Of a stretch of 64,000 bases of DNA, positions 63,913 through 64,000 are shown in pieces (position 1 is the stretch's first letter; the number at the start of each line of letters is the position of its first letter). Made by a program: the position numbers and the translations under genes. The stretch lies in NCBI GenBank assembly GCA_900491605.1, contig UESW01003833.1, positions 1,698,652 through 1,762,651 of the forward strand, in the 5' to 3' direction. The notes below the pieces were generated by a model, which made no database searches, was not told the DNA's origin, and was given only the letters and a program-made list of their open reading frames with translations. This stretch comes from Calamus simplicifolius (lineage: Eukaryota; Streptophyta; Magnoliopsida; Arecales; Arecaceae).

Positions 63913-64000
63913 TTTTAAAAAAAAGCTAATTATTTCTGCTTATATATCACTTATCTTATTTATGCTTTAAGAGCACGAGGTTTTCCTCTCTTGTTTTGTG
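63913..64000. other. AT-rich end of window
   Basis: Nothing recognisable in the last 88 bases beyond a short T/A-run, perhaps the decayed LINE tail. Confidence 0.5.

Noticed and set aside
1..64000. tRNA, rRNA or organellar gene insertions
   Set aside because: No cloverleaf, rRNA-like or plastid/mitochondrial gene sequence was recognised on either strand. A tRNAscan and rRNA search would settle it.

Overview
The window is nuclear DNA of a flowering plant. It has AT-rich spacers, one intron-rich gene with canonical GT-AG introns of 0.1 to 7.5 kb, and a dense load of plant transposons: a Tat-type Ty3/gypsy element, a Ty1/copia element with a third ORF, hAT elements, L1- and RTE-type LINE relics and a small non-autonomous LTR element. 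Long introns and the mix of families suggest a large-genome monocot such as a palm, but that is an inference and no species marker was seen.

Layout. From 1.0 to 25.0 kb lies one minus-strand gene for a REB1/TTF1-like multi-Myb protein, the likely RNA polymerase I termination or rDNA-binding factor. I assembled it from nine exons whose splice phases all agree. The long basic/acidic N-terminal exon is at 23.2-24.7 kb and the C-terminal Myb exons run down to 1.04 kb. Its introns hold an RTE LINE relic (4.9-5.3 kb), a decayed hAT transposon (about 9.7-14.5 kb) and tandem repeats. A TATA box and short leader lie at 24.7-24.95 kb. At 25-28 kb there are telomere-like hexamers, a CpG-rich segment without an assignable gene and a MITE-like inverted repeat. 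A 5'-truncated L1-type LINE ends in poly(A) at 28.89 kb.

From 29.74 to 41.84 kb is a minus-strand Tat-lineage gypsy element. Its LTRs carry a large GC-rich minisatellite in U3. It has gag-pol with two RNase H domains, and a convergent spliced ORF on the opposite strand carrying the PF04195-type domain. A 101-bp tandem array separates the two converging genes.

From about 43.2 to 61.8 kb there are two copies of a dispersed repeat. The first (43.2-44.3 kb) lacks the transposons found in the second. The second is split by three insertions: a SIRE-like copia element (46338-56723, target duplication CTGTG), a RICESLEEPER-like hAT (about 56.84-59.86 kb) and a 1.48-kb LTR element (60206-61685, target duplication TTGCA). 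The small element carries no retrotransposon genes. Instead it holds what looks like a captured host gene fragment with a double-stranded-RNA-binding-like domain and a charged tail. A second L1 LINE relic closes the window at 63.5-63.9 kb.

The least expected items are: (1) the small LTR element with the dsRBD-like cargo; (2) an array of the near-palindrome GGAGTCGGCTCC in the copia U3 that recurs between pol and the env-like ORF, where it could be an internal promoter; (3) the U3 minisatellite of the gypsy element; and (4) a recurring one-base shortage at mono-nucleotide runs in unrelated ORFs, which points to sequence error at least in part.
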